A stretch of 64,000 nt of DNA, from positions 21,819-85,818 of the forward strand of contig JBIKKK010000001.1 of the NCBI GenBank assembly GCA_044360385.1, in the 5' to 3' direction. This document shows, piece after piece, positions 1 to 10,205 of the stretch. The notes under the pieces were generated by a model. It worked only from the letters and a program-made list of their open reading frames with translations, did not search any database and was not told the origin of the DNA. This DNA comes from Mxb001 sp044360385. GTDB lineage: Bacteria > Actinomycetota > Actinomycetes > S36-B12. Numbering within the stretch: position 1 is the stretch's first letter; every line of letters starts with the position of its first letter. The position numbers and the translations under genes are program-made.

Positions 1-1
1 G

Positions 2-130
2 GTCGCTGCCGGTGCGCGCACCCCGGACGAGGTCGTCGATGCGGTCTACGACCACATCCCCGAATCCGTGCGCTGGGCCGCCCTGCTGAGCACGCGTGCC
101 CAGCTCGCCTACCTCGATGGCCTCGGCTAA
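2..130 (+). CDS. C-terminal fragment of a probable metallo-beta-lactamase-fold hydrolase
   Basis: The gene enters from the left edge; 42 residues remain before TAA at 128-130. The tail reads in one open frame and ends in ALLSTRAQLAYLDGLG, a pattern typical of the C-terminus of the MBL-fold hydrolase that sits beside crp in actinobacteria (Rv3677c position). No catalytic metal-binding motif lies in the visible part, so the family call rests on this tail and on the neighbouring crp. The gene converges with crp, with a strong hairpin between them. Confidence 0.55.
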   Translation, partial: VAAGARTPDEVVDAVYDHIPESVRWAALLSTRAQLAYLDGLG

Positions 131-139
131 AGCTGGACG

Positions 140-187
140 TCCCGGTAATCGAGGTTTCTCGGTTCCCGCAAACCTCGATTACCGGGA
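140..187. terminator. Bidirectional hairpin terminator between the hydrolase gene and crp
   Basis: Positions 140-157 and 170-187 form a perfect 18-bp inverted repeat with a 12-base loop. It starts 10 bases after the stop codon at 130 and lies before the end of leftward crp, so it can serve both genes. No T-run follows, as is usual for high-GC actinobacteria. Confidence 0.8.
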
Positions 188-202
188 ACTTGGAGCAGAT
201 GA

Positions 203-256
203 GCTCGCCGCGCGAGCCGCTCAGCCCTGATTAGCGCGCTCGCCGCGCGAGCCGCT
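203..256. repeat. 19-bp direct repeat duplicating the 3' end of crp
   Basis: The same 19 bases occur at 203-221 and 238-256, a 35-base period. The right copy encodes the last codons of crp (ERLARRAR); the left copy lies just past its stop. Each copy holds a small palindrome (GCTCGC/GCGAGC). Confidence 0.8.
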
Positions 257-905
257 CCATATCAAGCAGCAGAACCTGCCGCTGGTCCACCTCAATCCAC
301 CCGCGCTGCGTGAAGTCCGCCAGCGCCTTGTTGACCGTCTCTCGCGAAGCGCCCACCAACTGAGCAAGCTCCTCCTGGGTGAGGTCATGGTGGACGAGCA
401 CGCCGTCGGGTCCGGGCTGGCCGAACTTGTCGGCGAGCTCCAGCAACTGCTTGGCGACACGGCCGGGGACATCGGAGAAGACCAGGTCCGCGAGGGCCTC
501 GTTGGTACGGCGCAGACGCTGGGCCAGTGCCTGCAGCAGCGCCTCGGCGACCTCGGGCCGGCCGGTGAGCCACGGGCGCAGGTCGGTGTGGCCGAGGCCC
601 ACGACCACGGTGTCGGTGACAGCTGTGGCGGTGGCGGTGCGAGGCCCCGGATCGAAGAGCGACAACTCGCCGAAGACCTCGCCCGGTCCGAGGACAGCGA
701 GGAGGGACTCGCGGCCATCGGGGGATGTCTGCCCGAGCTTGACCTTCCCGTCGAGGATGACGTACATCCGGTCGCCGGGCTCGCCCTCGGAGAAGATGAT
801 GCCCGCGCGGGGCACGCGCTTCTCGGTCATCGAGGCGCGAAGGGCAGCGGCAGCCTCGGCGTCGAGCGCCGAGAAGAGCGGTGCCTGCATCATTGCGTCG
901 TCCAC
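231..905 (-). CDS. crp: Crp/Fnr family cAMP-responsive transcriptional regulator
   Basis: This 224-residue protein is a full-length Crp-type regulator, the counterpart of mycobacterial Rv3676 and corynebacterial GlxR. The cyclic-nucleotide domain spans about residues 10-120 and keeps the phosphate-binding cassette FGELSLFDPGPRT, with Glu80, Arg89 and Thr90 placed to contact cAMP. A long dimerisation helix follows, then a winged helix whose recognition region lies near residues 175-200 (LTQEELAQLVGASRETVNKA). The start is GTG at 905, with GAGGAGG five bases upstream. It is transcribed alone and leftward, divergent from nth. It would bind DNA as a dimer and control carbon-metabolism genes; acs in this window carries a Crp-like site. 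Confidence 0.95.
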   Translation of the reverse strand: MDDAMMQAPLFSALDAEAAAALRASMTEKRVPRAGIIFSEGEPGDRMYVILDGKVKLGQTSPDGRESLLAVLGPGEVFGELSLFDPGPRTATATAVTDTVVVGLGHTDLRPWLTGRPEVAEALLQALAQRLRRTNEALADLVFSDVPGRVAKQLLELADKFGQPGPDGVLVHHDLTQEELAQLVGASRETVNKALADFTQRGWIEVDQRQVLLLDMERLARRAR

Positions 906-1003
906 GGGACCTCCTCGTCACAGTCTGGCGCATGAGGGACGCCGGGGCCCGTGCAGGTGGGCGGCGCGGCCGATGAGTTCACCCCACGGCCACGGGGGCG
1001 ACG

Positions 1004-1009
1004 TACTCT
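1004..1009 (+). promoter_or_regulatory. -10 hexamer for a leaderless nth transcript
   Basis: TACTCT (TANNNT class) ends exactly six bases before the GTG start of nth, placing the expected transcription start at the initiation codon. No Shine-Dalgarno sequence is seen. Confidence 0.5.
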
Positions 1010-1015
1010 GACCGG

Positions 1016-1693
1016 GTGCCCGATGCCGCCCGCTTGGCCCGCCGCATGGGCCGCGCCCTGGCCGAGGCCTACCCGGATGCAGATACCGAGCTCGACTTCG
1101 CCAACCCACTCCAACTCCTCGTGGCCACCGTCCTGTCGGCCCAGAGCACCGACGAGCGGGTCAATGCCATCACCCCTGCGCTCTTCGCGCGCTACCCCGA
1201 CGCCGAGGCCTACGCCGCCGCTGACCGTGCGGAGCTGGAGTCCCTGATCCAGACGGTCGGCCTCTATCGCTCGAAGGCCGCGAGCATCCAGGGACTCGCC
1301 CAGGCCCTCTGCGAGCGTCACGGTGGCGAAGTGCCCGACACGCTTGGTGCGTTGGTGGCGCTGCCGGGCGTGGGCCGCAAGACGGCCAACGTCGTGCTGG
1401 GCAATACCTTCGGTATCCCCGGCATCACGGTCGACACCCATGTCGGCCGACTCGCCCGGCGCTTCGGCTGGACCGAGCAGACGGCGCCCGACAAGGTCGA
1501 AGCCGATCTCATGGGACTCTTCCCGGCGTCGGAGTGGACCGACCTGTCCCACCGGATGATCCTCCACGGTCGGCGCGTCTGTCACGCCCGCAAGCCCGCG
1601 TGCGACGCGTGTCCGCTCGCGTCGATGTGCCCGTCGTCTGCGGTCATGCCTGCACCGAAAGCCCGGCAGGCCCCCACCCAGGCACCGTCATGA
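1016..1693 (+). CDS. nth: Endonuclease III (base-excision repair glycosylase/AP lyase)
   Basis: This 225-residue protein removes oxidised pyrimidines from DNA and cleaves the abasic site. The helix-hairpin-helix is LPGVGRKTA near residues 116-124, with catalytic Lys122 and the activating Asp140 in VDTHVG. The C-terminal [4Fe-4S] cluster ligands are Cys189, Cys196, Cys199 and Cys205 (C-X6-C-X2-C-X5-C), all present. Its length is normal for the family apart from a short Pro/Ala-rich tail. GTG start at 1016 follows a -10-like hexamer by six bases, which fits leaderless expression. The stop codon overlaps the next start (ATGA), so nth, the NUDIX gene and marP form one operon, as in mycobacteria. 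Confidence 0.96.
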   Translation: MPDAARLARRMGRALAEAYPDADTELDFANPLQLLVATVLSAQSTDERVNAITPALFARYPDAEAYAAADRAELESLIQTVGLYRSKAASIQGLAQALCERHGGEVPDTLGALVALPGVGRKTANVVLGNTFGIPGITVDTHVGRLARRFGWTEQTAPDKVEADLMGLFPASEWTDLSHRMILHGRRVCHARKPACDACPLASMCPSSAVMPAPKARQAPTQAPS

Positions 1694-2370
1694 CGCTGCG
1701 TGATCCCGCGACGGGCTATGCCCTACCCGGGGTGGATCTGCCGGAGTGGCTGCGACCCGTCGCTGATGCAGTCGCGGGTGTCAAGGGATCGGACCTCACG
1801 CGATTCCTGCCCCCGCCGATCGGCGGGCGCGCCTCGGCCGTGCTCATGCTGCTTGGCGAGGGGGACCGGGGCCCTGATCTGCTGCTCATCGAGCGTGCGC
1901 GCGCTATGCGCTCGCACGCGGGTCAGCCGGCCTTCCCCGGGGGCGCACTGGATCCGGGCGACGCGGGACCCATCGCTGCAGCTTTGCGGGAGGCGCAGGA
2001 AGAGACCGCGCTTGATCCGTCGGGCGTAGAACCCTTCGCGCTCCTGCCGGACCTCTGGGTGCCGGTGAGCGACTTCATCGTCACGCCGGTGCTTGCCTGG
2101 TGGCGCGAGCCCTCGCCGGTCCGCGTGGCGGATCCATCCGAGGTGGCGAGTGTCCACCGCGTGCCCATCGAGGAGTTGGCCGATCCAGCGCGACGCATGC
2201 GGGTGCGCCACCCGTCCGGCTACGTCGGCTCTGGGTTCGACGTAGCCGGACTGCTCGTGTGGGGTTTCACTGCCGGCCTCATCAGCGGTCTCCTCGACCT
2301 CGCCGACTGGAGCAGGCCGTGGGATTCCGAGCGCATCGTGGATCTCGACCCGGGCGAGGATCTGGCGTGA
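1690..2370 (+). CDS. NUDIX hydrolase, CoA-pyrophosphatase (NudL-like) type
   Basis: This 226-residue protein probably hydrolyses CoA or a similar nucleoside diphosphate derivative. Residues 64-108 hold the CoA-pyrophosphatase signature: LLLIERARAMRSHAGQPAF runs into the Nudix box, in which Gly, Asp91 (in place of the first Glu) and REAQEET are visible. The pattern matches the UPF0035/NudL subgroup found between nth and marP in actinobacteria (Rv3672c position). The start is ATG at 1690, overlapping the nth stop by four bases, which implies translational coupling. The substrate is inferred from the subgroup signature only. Confidence 0.85.
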   Translation: MTLRDPATGYALPGVDLPEWLRPVADAVAGVKGSDLTRFLPPPIGGRASAVLMLLGEGDRGPDLLLIERARAMRSHAGQPAFPGGALDPGDAGPIAAALREAQEETALDPSGVEPFALLPDLWVPVSDFIVTPVLAWWREPSPVRVADPSEVASVHRVPIEELADPARRMRVRHPSGYVGSGFDVAGLLVWGFTAGLISGLLDLADWSRPWDSERIVDLDPGEDLA

Positions 2371-3548
2371 ACGTCGTCGACGCCATTGTCCTCGCCGCGA
2401 TCGTGGTCTTCGCCTGGACGGGATGGCGCCAGGGCTTCGTCGCGGGCCTGCTCTCCTTCGGTGGCTTTCTCATCGGAGCCCTTACGGCCGCGCTGTTGCT
2501 GCCTCGCGTACTCGAAGGCTTGGCGCTGCCGGGCTTCCTCGGTGCCGTCATCCTCGCGACGGCGATCCTCGTGGCGGCTCTCGCGGGCCAGACCCTCGCC
2601 TCGTTCCTGGGGCGCCGCCTGCGCTCTGGGATGACGTGGAAGGGAGTGCAGGTCGTGGATAGCGCGGCGGGGGCGGCACTCAACGTCGTCGCCCTCGCGG
2701 TCGTCCTATGGATCATCGCGACCGCTGTCGGTCTGGTGCCGAGTCTCGCTGTCGCTCGTGAGATCCGCTCCTCGCTCGTCTTGCGGACCCTCGACTCCGC
2801 CGTGCCCGACCGTGCGCGCGACCTCTTCTCGGGACTGCGCAATGCCGTGGATGCCTCGGGACTGCCGCGGGTCTTCTCGGGACTCGGCCAGTACGCCGGA
2901 CCGCAGGTGCCCGCGCCCAATGATCGTCTCCTGAGGGACCCAGCCATCCGCGCGGCGTGGCCATCACTCGTCAAGGTCACCGCTGTCGCCTGCGATGCCG
3001 TCGTCACCGGGTCAGGCTTCGCCTACGCGTCGGGTCGGATTCTCACCAACGCGCATGTCATCGCGGGCTCGGAGCAGCCGAGCGTGCGTATCCCCGGAGA
3101 CCCATTGAGCTACGCCGCGACAGTCGTGGCCACCGATCCGCGACTCGATCTTGCCGTGCTACGCGTCGACGGACTCCCCGCGCCGCCACTTGCCTTCGCC
3201 ACGCGCGCGGCCGAGACGGGAGACAGCGCTGTCGTCGCGGGATTCCCCGGCGGTGGCGATCTCGAGGCTGAGGCGGCGCGCATCCGCGCGCGTATCGATG
3301 CTCGCGGAGAAGACATCTACGGGCGCTCCGGTGTCGTGCGCGATGTCTACTCTTTCCGCGGTACCGTCGTACCGGGCAACTCGGGTGGTCCGCTTCTCGC
3401 TCCCAACGGACGCGTCTACGGGGTGGTCTTCGCTGCAGGCCTCGGCGAGGAGGAGACCGGCTACGCGATCACCGCAGAGCAGGCGGCCCCGCTGGCCGCG
3501 CAGGGTGTCACGGCCTCGGACGCCGTCGATACCGGCCGCTGCCGCTAG
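2367..3548 (+). CDS. marP: MarP-like membrane-anchored serine protease
   Basis: This 393-residue protein combines a CvpA-like membrane domain (four hydrophobic segments within residues 1-125) with a periplasmic trypsin-like protease. The catalytic triad is visible as His230 (TNAHV), Asp261 (RLDLAVL) and Ser339 (GNSGGPL). Cys209 and the near-terminal Cys392 correspond to the disulfide known in mycobacterial MarP (Rv3671c, 397 residues), which governs activity under acid and oxidative stress. GTG at 2367 overlaps the NUDIX stop (GTGA), so it is the last gene of the nth operon. Its 3' end overlaps the convergent DUF309 gene by four bases. By family knowledge it acts in acid resistance and cell-envelope maintenance. 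Confidence 0.93.
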   Translation: MNVVDAIVLAAIVVFAWTGWRQGFVAGLLSFGGFLIGALTAALLLPRVLEGLALPGFLGAVILATAILVAALAGQTLASFLGRRLRSGMTWKGVQVVDSAAGAALNVVALAVVLWIIATAVGLVPSLAVAREIRSSLVLRTLDSAVPDRARDLFSGLRNAVDASGLPRVFSGLGQYAGPQVPAPNDRLLRDPAIRAAWPSLVKVTAVACDAVVTGSGFAYASGRILTNAHVIAGSEQPSVRIPGDPLSYAATVVATDPRLDLAVLRVDGLPAPPLAFATRAAETGDSAVVAGFPGGGDLEAEAARIRARIDARGEDIYGRSGVVRDVYSFRGTVVPGNSGGPLLAPNGRVYGVVFAAGLGEEETGYAITAEQAAPLAAQGVTASDAVDTGRCR

Positions 3549-3931
3549 ACGTCGTTCGCGCCGCAGGGGACGGTCAGGGAGTTGATGAGCGATTGGGTGG
3601 CGTCGTCCACGGGACCGGCGTACTCCTCGATGCTCACCTGACCCCGCGCAATGAGCCGTGAAGCGCCCACCGGGTTGCCGCGGGCCGCGTGCGTCACCCC
3701 CGCGGCTGCCTGGGCGAGGCCGCGCCACAGCATCCGCTCGTCAGCGGGGCAGCAGCGCCAGCGCATCTCGAGCACTTCGTGAGCGTGGAAGGGGAGACCC
3801 TGGTCCAGATACGCCGTGGCCTCGTCGATGGCCTCGCGAGATGTGATGTGCTCTCGCTGGTGAACGCCGGGATAGCCGACGGCATCCGGGGCCAGCGGGC
3901 GACCGAGCCGGTCGCGGGGCCTCTCAGTCAC
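3545..3931 (-). CDS. DUF309 domain protein
   Basis: This 128-residue protein has the DUF309 core: an HAHEVLEMRWR motif near residues 49-59, followed by WRGLAQAAAG. The family is helical and of unknown activity. It overlaps the 3' end of the upstream hydrolase gene by eight bases and is the last gene of a leftward operon after nhaA, the holin-like gene and the hydrolase. No signal peptide or membrane segment is seen. The 3' end overlaps marP tail to tail. No function can be assigned from sequence alone. Confidence 0.8.
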   Translation of the reverse strand: MTERPRDRLGRPLAPDAVGYPGVHQREHITSREAIDEATAYLDQGLPFHAHEVLEMRWRCCPADERMLWRGLAQAAAGVTHAARGNPVGASRLIARGQVSIEEYAGPVDDATQSLINSLTVPCGANDV

Positions 3932-4844
3932 GGGGCAGGCCGGCCAGCCAACTCAACACGAGCGCGTCGAAGTGCTCCGGTGCCTCCTCGTGTGGGAAGT
4001 GGCCGACGGAGTCGATGACGCGGAATTCGTACGGCCCGTGCACCCACTCGCCGGAACCCTCGGCACTGCGCAGGAGCACGGAGGGATCCTCGGCGCCGTG
4101 AATGTGGAGCACCGGGACCTCGATGGGCGTCTCCATGCGATGGCCGTAGCGGACACCGTCGGTGCGCACGAGCGAGCGCAGCGCCCAGCGGTGGTACTCG
4201 ACTGCGCAATGAGCAGTCGGCCACAGGGAAAAGGCGGAACGATAGGCGAGCGCGGTCTGGGCATCGGGCCACCCCGGTGTCGCCGACCACGACTGCAGGA
4301 TCTCGGCGACGCGGGAGCAGTCGTCTGCCATGAGCGAGCGCTCGGGCAGGAAGGGCCATTGGAAGCCCACGGCGTAGAGAGCCTGTCGACGTTGGATGGC
4401 ATCCCGCACGATGGCCGCCCGGAAGCGCCGCGGGTGCGGCATGGACACCGGGACGATGGCATCCACCACCTCGGGATCGAGTACGGCCATGCTCCACGCG
4501 ATCAGGCCGCCCCAGCCGTGGCCCATCACGGTCGCCGATGGCTCGCCGAGGCTGCGAATCACGCCCGCGACGTCGCGGGAGAGGGTCGTGGGGTCGTAGC
4601 CGTGCGGGGTGTGGTCTGAGCCGCCGTAGCCCCGCAGGTCCATGGCGACGACCCGGTAGCCGGCGTCGACGAACGTGCGGAGTTGATGTCGCCAGGACCA
4701 CCAGAGGGTGGGGAAGCCATGAAGCAAGACCACGAGCGGACCTTCGCCGGCCTCGACGATGTGGAAGCGCGCTCCGTTAGCGGAAACCTCACGATGTGCC
4801 CAGGGACCGGGCGCGCGGATGATGACGTCTGGATCGAGGAGCAC
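3924..4844 (-). CDS. Alpha/beta hydrolase, EphE-like epoxide-hydrolase family, nucleophile replaced
   Basis: This 306-residue alpha/beta-fold protein belongs to the epoxide-hydrolase/dehalogenase branch: HGFPTLWWSW supplies the oxyanion-hole motif, GHFPHEE carries the catalytic His and HGAEDPS the charge-relay acid. At the nucleophile elbow the sequence is MGHGWGG, so Gly110 stands where these enzymes carry Asp. The codon is clearly GGC. It occupies the ephE position (Rv3670) beside marP. Either it is not a classical epoxide hydrolase, or the nucleophile has moved. GTG at 4844 begins six bases after the holin-like stop. Fold assignment is firm; activity is uncertain. Confidence 0.8.
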   Translation of the reverse strand: MLLDPDVIIRAPGPWAHREVSANGARFHIVEAGEGPLVVLLHGFPTLWWSWRHQLRTFVDAGYRVVAMDLRGYGGSDHTPHGYDPTTLSRDVAGVIRSLGEPSATVMGHGWGGLIAWSMAVLDPEVVDAIVPVSMPHPRRFRAAIVRDAIQRRQALYAVGFQWPFLPERSLMADDCSRVAEILQSWSATPGWPDAQTALAYRSAFSLWPTAHCAVEYHRWALRSLVRTDGVRYGHRMETPIEVPVLHIHGAEDPSVLLRSAEGSGEWVHGPYEFRVIDSVGHFPHEEAPEHFDALVLSWLAGLPRD

Positions 4845-4850
4845 GTGGCG

Positions 4851-5282
4851 TCAGCGCTCGGGCAGGGCGCGCGACTCCGTCACCTGTTCGACAGCCCCCT
4901 GCAGGGTCGTCTTGGTCTGCTCGATCTGGGCGATCGTGCGGTCCGGGCCCTTGATCTTGCTCGCTTCCTTCTTGCCGAGGAGTCCGAGGATTGCCGCCAC
5001 GACGAAGAGCAGCAGCGTCACGATGCCGAAGCCAGCCCACACAGGCAGGCCCAGTGCGACGAGGACATACGCGAGCGTGACGAGCAGGAAGATCCCGCCG
5101 AGCGCGGCCATTGACAGTGCGGTCACCAGGAAGATGCCGGTCTTGCCCGCAGCGCGCCCGGTCTGCTGGAGCTCGAGCTTGGCCAGCGCGATCTGCGCCT
5201 TGACCAGGCGCTGGAGGTCGGCGACGGCAGCGGCGACGAGGGCCTTGATCGAGGCCTCCCCCGGGGGAGTCGTGTCGGGCAT
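4851..5282 (-). CDS. Holin-like membrane protein (DUF1469 / phage-holin superfamily, actinobacterial type)
   Basis: This 143-residue protein has an amphipathic N-terminal helical region (residues 10-45), two hydrophobic segments at about 50-77 and 81-103, and a charged C-terminal helix. This is the architecture of the Holin-X/DUF1469 family found at the Rv3669 position. ATG at 5282 is preferred over an upstream in-frame codon because AAGGAG lies six bases before it. It sits between nhaA and the EphE-like gene in a leftward operon. The family name is historical: nothing here suggests a prophage. A role in the cell envelope is likely but unproven. Confidence 0.78.
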   Translation of the reverse strand: MPDTTPPGEASIKALVAAAVADLQRLVKAQIALAKLELQQTGRAAGKTGIFLVTALSMAALGGIFLLVTLAYVLVALGLPVWAGFGIVTLLLFVVAAILGLLGKKEASKIKGPDRTIAQIEQTKTTLQGAVEQVTESRALPER

Positions 5283-5314
5283 GGTGGTCTCCTTCGCTGT
5301 CCGTCTCACGAAGG

Positions 5315-6664
5315 CTAGTGGGTCGCTTGGGGTGGTGTGCCCGCTTCCCCATCGGGGGCCCCTTGATAGACGTCAGGAATCCCATCGCGGTCCACGTCGG
5401 CCTCCTCGATGGCGGCTTCACGGCGGTAGTGCCTATTGCGGGCCAAGAGGAGAACCGAGGCAATGAGGGCGGCGATGACCGACGCCGAGAAGACCGCCAC
5501 CTTCGCGCTGTCGAGGAGCCCCTCATCGGTGGCGTACGCCAACTCCGTGATGAGCAGCGCGACGGTGAAGCCGATGCCCGCGAGCACGCCCACCGCGAGG
5601 ACGTCTCGCCAGCCGATCGCGGGGTTGAGGCGTGCGCGCGTGAACCGGGCCATGAGCCAGGCGGTGGAGACGATGCCGAGGGGCTTGCCGAGGATGAGGC
5701 CGGCCATGATGCCGATCGCGACGGGGTTGCTCAGGGGCTCGATAAGCCCGGTACTACGCAGGTCGACACCGGCGGCGAAGAAGGCGAAGAGTGGCACGCA
5801 CAGTCCGGCACTGAGTGGCAAGAGCATGCGCTGCAGGCGATCCACCGGCGACTCTGTCTCCCCAGGGTCTGTGCTCGAGCGCGTGAGCAGTGCCATCGCG
5901 ACACCGGCGACGGTGGCGTGGACGCCGCTCTCGTGCATCGCCCACCAGATGACGAGCGCGAGTGGGATGTAGATGAAGGGACTGCGCACTCGGCGCCGCT
6001 GCAGCAGCCAGTAGACGCCGAGCAGAGCCACCGCCAGGAGGAAGTAGGCGATGGAAAAGCCCTTGGAGTAGAAGATCGCGATGATCGTGATCGCGCCCAG
6101 GTCGTCGACGACGGCGAGGGTCAGGAGGAAGGCGCGCAAGGCGACAGGGAGCATGCGCCCCACGACCGCGAGCACGGCGAGAGCGAAGGCAATGTCCGTG
6201 GCCATCGGCACGGCCCAGCCGCGCAACCCGCCGTCCTCTCCTGACGTCGCCACGATCGCCACGAAGATGAGCGCGGGGACCGCCATCCCGCCGAGGGCGG
6301 CGGCGATGGGGACGGCAGCCTGGGCGGGCTTGGACAGTGTGCCGTGGGTGAGTTCGTGCTTGAGCTCGAGTCCGGCGACGAAGAAGAAGACCGCGAGCAT
6401 GCCATCGGCAGCCCACGTCGCGAGGCTGAGGTTGAGGCCCAGTGCCTCGGGGCCGACGGTGATGGCGCCCAACGCGAAGTAGGCATCACCCCACGGTGAA
6501 TTGGCCCACGCGAGAGCAATGACCGCAGCGATGAGCAGCAGTACGCCGCCGATGGTTTCCCCGCGGAGTGCGCGCAGCAGCCAGATGCGCTCGCCGAGAG
6601 TGGGGCGGTCGAAGATCTGGTGCGTCATGCCATCAGGCAATGGACTCCCAGCAGGGGTGGTCAC
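5315..6664 (-). CDS. nhaA: Na+/H+ antiporter NhaA
   Basis: This 449-residue inner-membrane antiporter exports Na+ or Li+ in exchange for protons. The key acidic residues are present: Asp157 in MATDIAFAL and Asp187-Asp188 in VVDDLGAI. About eleven to twelve hydrophobic segments span residues 35-415. The start is GTG at 6664, with GGAGG six bases upstream. The C-terminal tail (about residues 415-449) is charged and includes DVDRDGIPDVYQG, which resembles a calcium-binding DxDxDG loop; this is unusual for NhaA. It is the first gene of the leftward operon with the holin-like, hydrolase and DUF309 genes. Confidence 0.95.
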   Translation of the reverse strand: MTTPAGSPLPDGMTHQIFDRPTLGERIWLLRALRGETIGGVLLLIAAVIALAWANSPWGDAYFALGAITVGPEALGLNLSLATWAADGMLAVFFFVAGLELKHELTHGTLSKPAQAAVPIAAALGGMAVPALIFVAIVATSGEDGGLRGWAVPMATDIAFALAVLAVVGRMLPVALRAFLLTLAVVDDLGAITIIAIFYSKGFSIAYFLLAVALLGVYWLLQRRRVRSPFIYIPLALVIWWAMHESGVHATVAGVAMALLTRSSTDPGETESPVDRLQRMLLPLSAGLCVPLFAFFAAGVDLRSTGLIEPLSNPVAIGIMAGLILGKPLGIVSTAWLMARFTRARLNPAIGWRDVLAVGVLAGIGFTVALLITELAYATDEGLLDSAKVAVFSASVIAALIASVLLLARNRHYRREAAIEEADVDRDGIPDVYQGAPDGEAGTPPQATH

Positions 6665-6717
6665 GCGGGGCCTCCAGGGTCGGTCGTATGACTGCCGACC
6701 AGGCTTCCCGGCTCACC

Positions 6718-6735
6718 GCGGGTCAATCTACCCGC
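6718..6735 (-). terminator. Candidate hairpin after acs
   Basis: GCGGGT and ACCCGC form a 6-bp stem around a six-base loop, in the 115-base gap between acs and nhaA, both leftward. It is short and lacks a T-run, so it is only a candidate. Confidence 0.35.
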
Positions 6736-6779
6736 AGCGCGGATCCATCCTCCTCGCGGGCTCAATCGTTAAGTGGCGC

Positions 6780-8744
<1,965 letters not shown>

Positions 8745-8786
8745 GTCTCCTCCTTGAGGTCCTCACCGCCGCTCGTGCTCTCGGCG

Positions 8787-8802
8787 TGTGACATGGGCCA
8801 CG
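8787..8802. promoter_or_regulatory. Possible Crp binding site upstream of acs
   Basis: TGTGACATGGGCCACG resembles the Crp/GlxR consensus TGTGA-N6-TCACA: the left half is perfect and the right half matches three of five. It lies 43-58 bases before the acs start. crp is encoded in the same window. Regulation of acs by Crp is known in other bacteria, but here it is inference. Confidence 0.35.
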
Positions 8803-8954
8803 GTAGTCGCCCGCTGTGAGCGGCGAGGGGGCTCTGGGAGACAGGGCGGGTACGCCGACCCGCAGTCCCCGCGCGTCACGGGGAGCCTTGGGCGCCCGCC
8901 ATGCGTCAGGATGGGGAGAGGTCGGTCCCCCCGATCACAACACTGGAGGTTCGG

Positions 8955-10205
8955 ATGCGCCCCCGCGTGCTCGTCCCGCTGCTGCTCGCCCTGGCGGCAG
9001 CCATGGGCCTGGTCGTGGGCGCGGTGCTGCCCGGCTCCCCCTCGACCCCGACCGCAGACTCCTCGGCGTCGGCCTCCGCCGATCCCAGCGATGGCGGCAC
9101 GCCCGAGTCGCCCACGGCGGAGCCGCTGCCCACCGACTCCTCTGCATCCCCGGTCATCGGCGAGGTCATGGGTGAGGGCGGCGGAGTGTCCGCGGTCAAT
9201 CTCCCGCAGCCGGACTTCCCCGTAGAAAAGCTTGCTCCGGGCGAGAAGCCGCCGCAGTTCGTCACCATTTCCTTCGACGGCTCCTGCAGCCTCGACATCA
9301 TGCGGCACTACCTGGACACCGCCGAGCAGGTGGATGCCTTCTTCACGTTCTTCATCTCCGGGCTGTGCCTGCTGCCCGAGGCCGACCGTTTCCTCTACCA
9401 GACTCCTGGCCGCGAGGCGGGCTCCAGCGCGATCGGCTTCGCCGACGATGCGCAGGAGGTCGTCGGGCGCATCGCCAATTACAAGGAGGCCTACGAGCGC
9501 GGCCACGAGATGGGCACGCACTTCCTCGGTCACTGGTGCGAGCCCAATGACGGTGCGGTCAATTCATGGGGCCCCGCAGAGTGGCAGAGTGAATTCGCCC
9601 AGGACGCCGGTTTCATGGACAACTGGGCAGCCAACAACGGCATCACTGACCCGATTCCCCTGCCCTTCAATTACAGCGTGGTGCAGGGGGCGCGTACGCC
9701 GTGCCTCGAGGGGCAGCGCGACGTGATGTACCCGATCTTCGTCGAGAACGGCTTCACCTACGACGCGTCTAATCCCGGGATGCTTCAGTGGCCCGTGCAG
9801 AACGAGTACGGCCTGTGGGACTTCCCGCTGCAGACCATGAAGGTCATCGGCTACGACCGGTCGAATCTCTCCATGGACTACAACTTCCTCTGCGCGCAAA
9901 ACGACTGCCAGCAGCAGGCCGACCAGGCGACGTGCGACCGGATCGAGCAGTCGACGTACGACTCGCTCATGGCCGTGACCGACGCGCTCTACAACGGCAA
10001 TCGCGCGCCCTTCTTCTTCGGCAATCACTTCAACACCTGGGTGTGCGGTGCGTATCAGAACGCCATCACGCGCTATGTGCTTGATGCCTCCGCGAAGTAC
10101 CCGGACCTGAAGTTCGTTTCCAACGCCCAGCTCGTGAAGTGGCTCGAGGCCCAGGACCCCGCGGTCCTGCAGCAGCTCGTGGCCCAGGGGGTGCAGTCGT
10201 ACTGA
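8955..10205 (+). CDS. Secreted NodB-like (polysaccharide-deacetylase-fold) protein
   Basis: This 416-residue protein starts with a signal sequence (residues 1-25) followed by a long Ser/Thr/Pro/Ala-rich linker to about residue 75. The remaining domain resembles polysaccharide deacetylases: VTISFDGSCS puts Asp108 at the catalytic motif-1 position, and HEMGTHFLGH supplies His184, His189 and His193 for metal binding. Motif 1 has a single Asp rather than the usual pair, so it is a divergent member. ATG at 8955 is chosen because GGAGG lies five bases upstream and the signal peptide begins there. It probably acts on cell-wall or extracellular glycans, but the substrate is unknown. The Fic-like gene follows with a four-base overlap. 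Confidence 0.72.
   Translation: MRPRVLVPLLLALAAAMGLVVGAVLPGSPSTPTADSSASASADPSDGGTPESPTAEPLPTDSSASPVIGEVMGEGGGVSAVNLPQPDFPVEKLAPGEKPPQFVTISFDGSCSLDIMRHYLDTAEQVDAFFTFFISGLCLLPEADRFLYQTPGREAGSSAIGFADDAQEVVGRIANYKEAYERGHEMGTHFLGHWCEPNDGAVNSWGPAEWQSEFAQDAGFMDNWAANNGITDPIPLPFNYSVVQGARTPCLEGQRDVMYPIFVENGFTYDASNPGMLQWPVQNEYGLWDFPLQTMKVIGYDRSNLSMDYNFLCAQNDCQQQADQATCDRIEQSTYDSLMAVTDALYNGNRAPFFFGNHFNTWVCGAYQNAITRYVLDASAKYPDLKFVSNAQLVKWLEAQDPAVLQQLVAQGVQSY

Noticed and set aside
4851..5282. Prophage remnant suggested by the holin-like protein
   Set aside because: The gene belongs to a conserved chromosomal actinobacterial family at this locus; no other phage gene is present.
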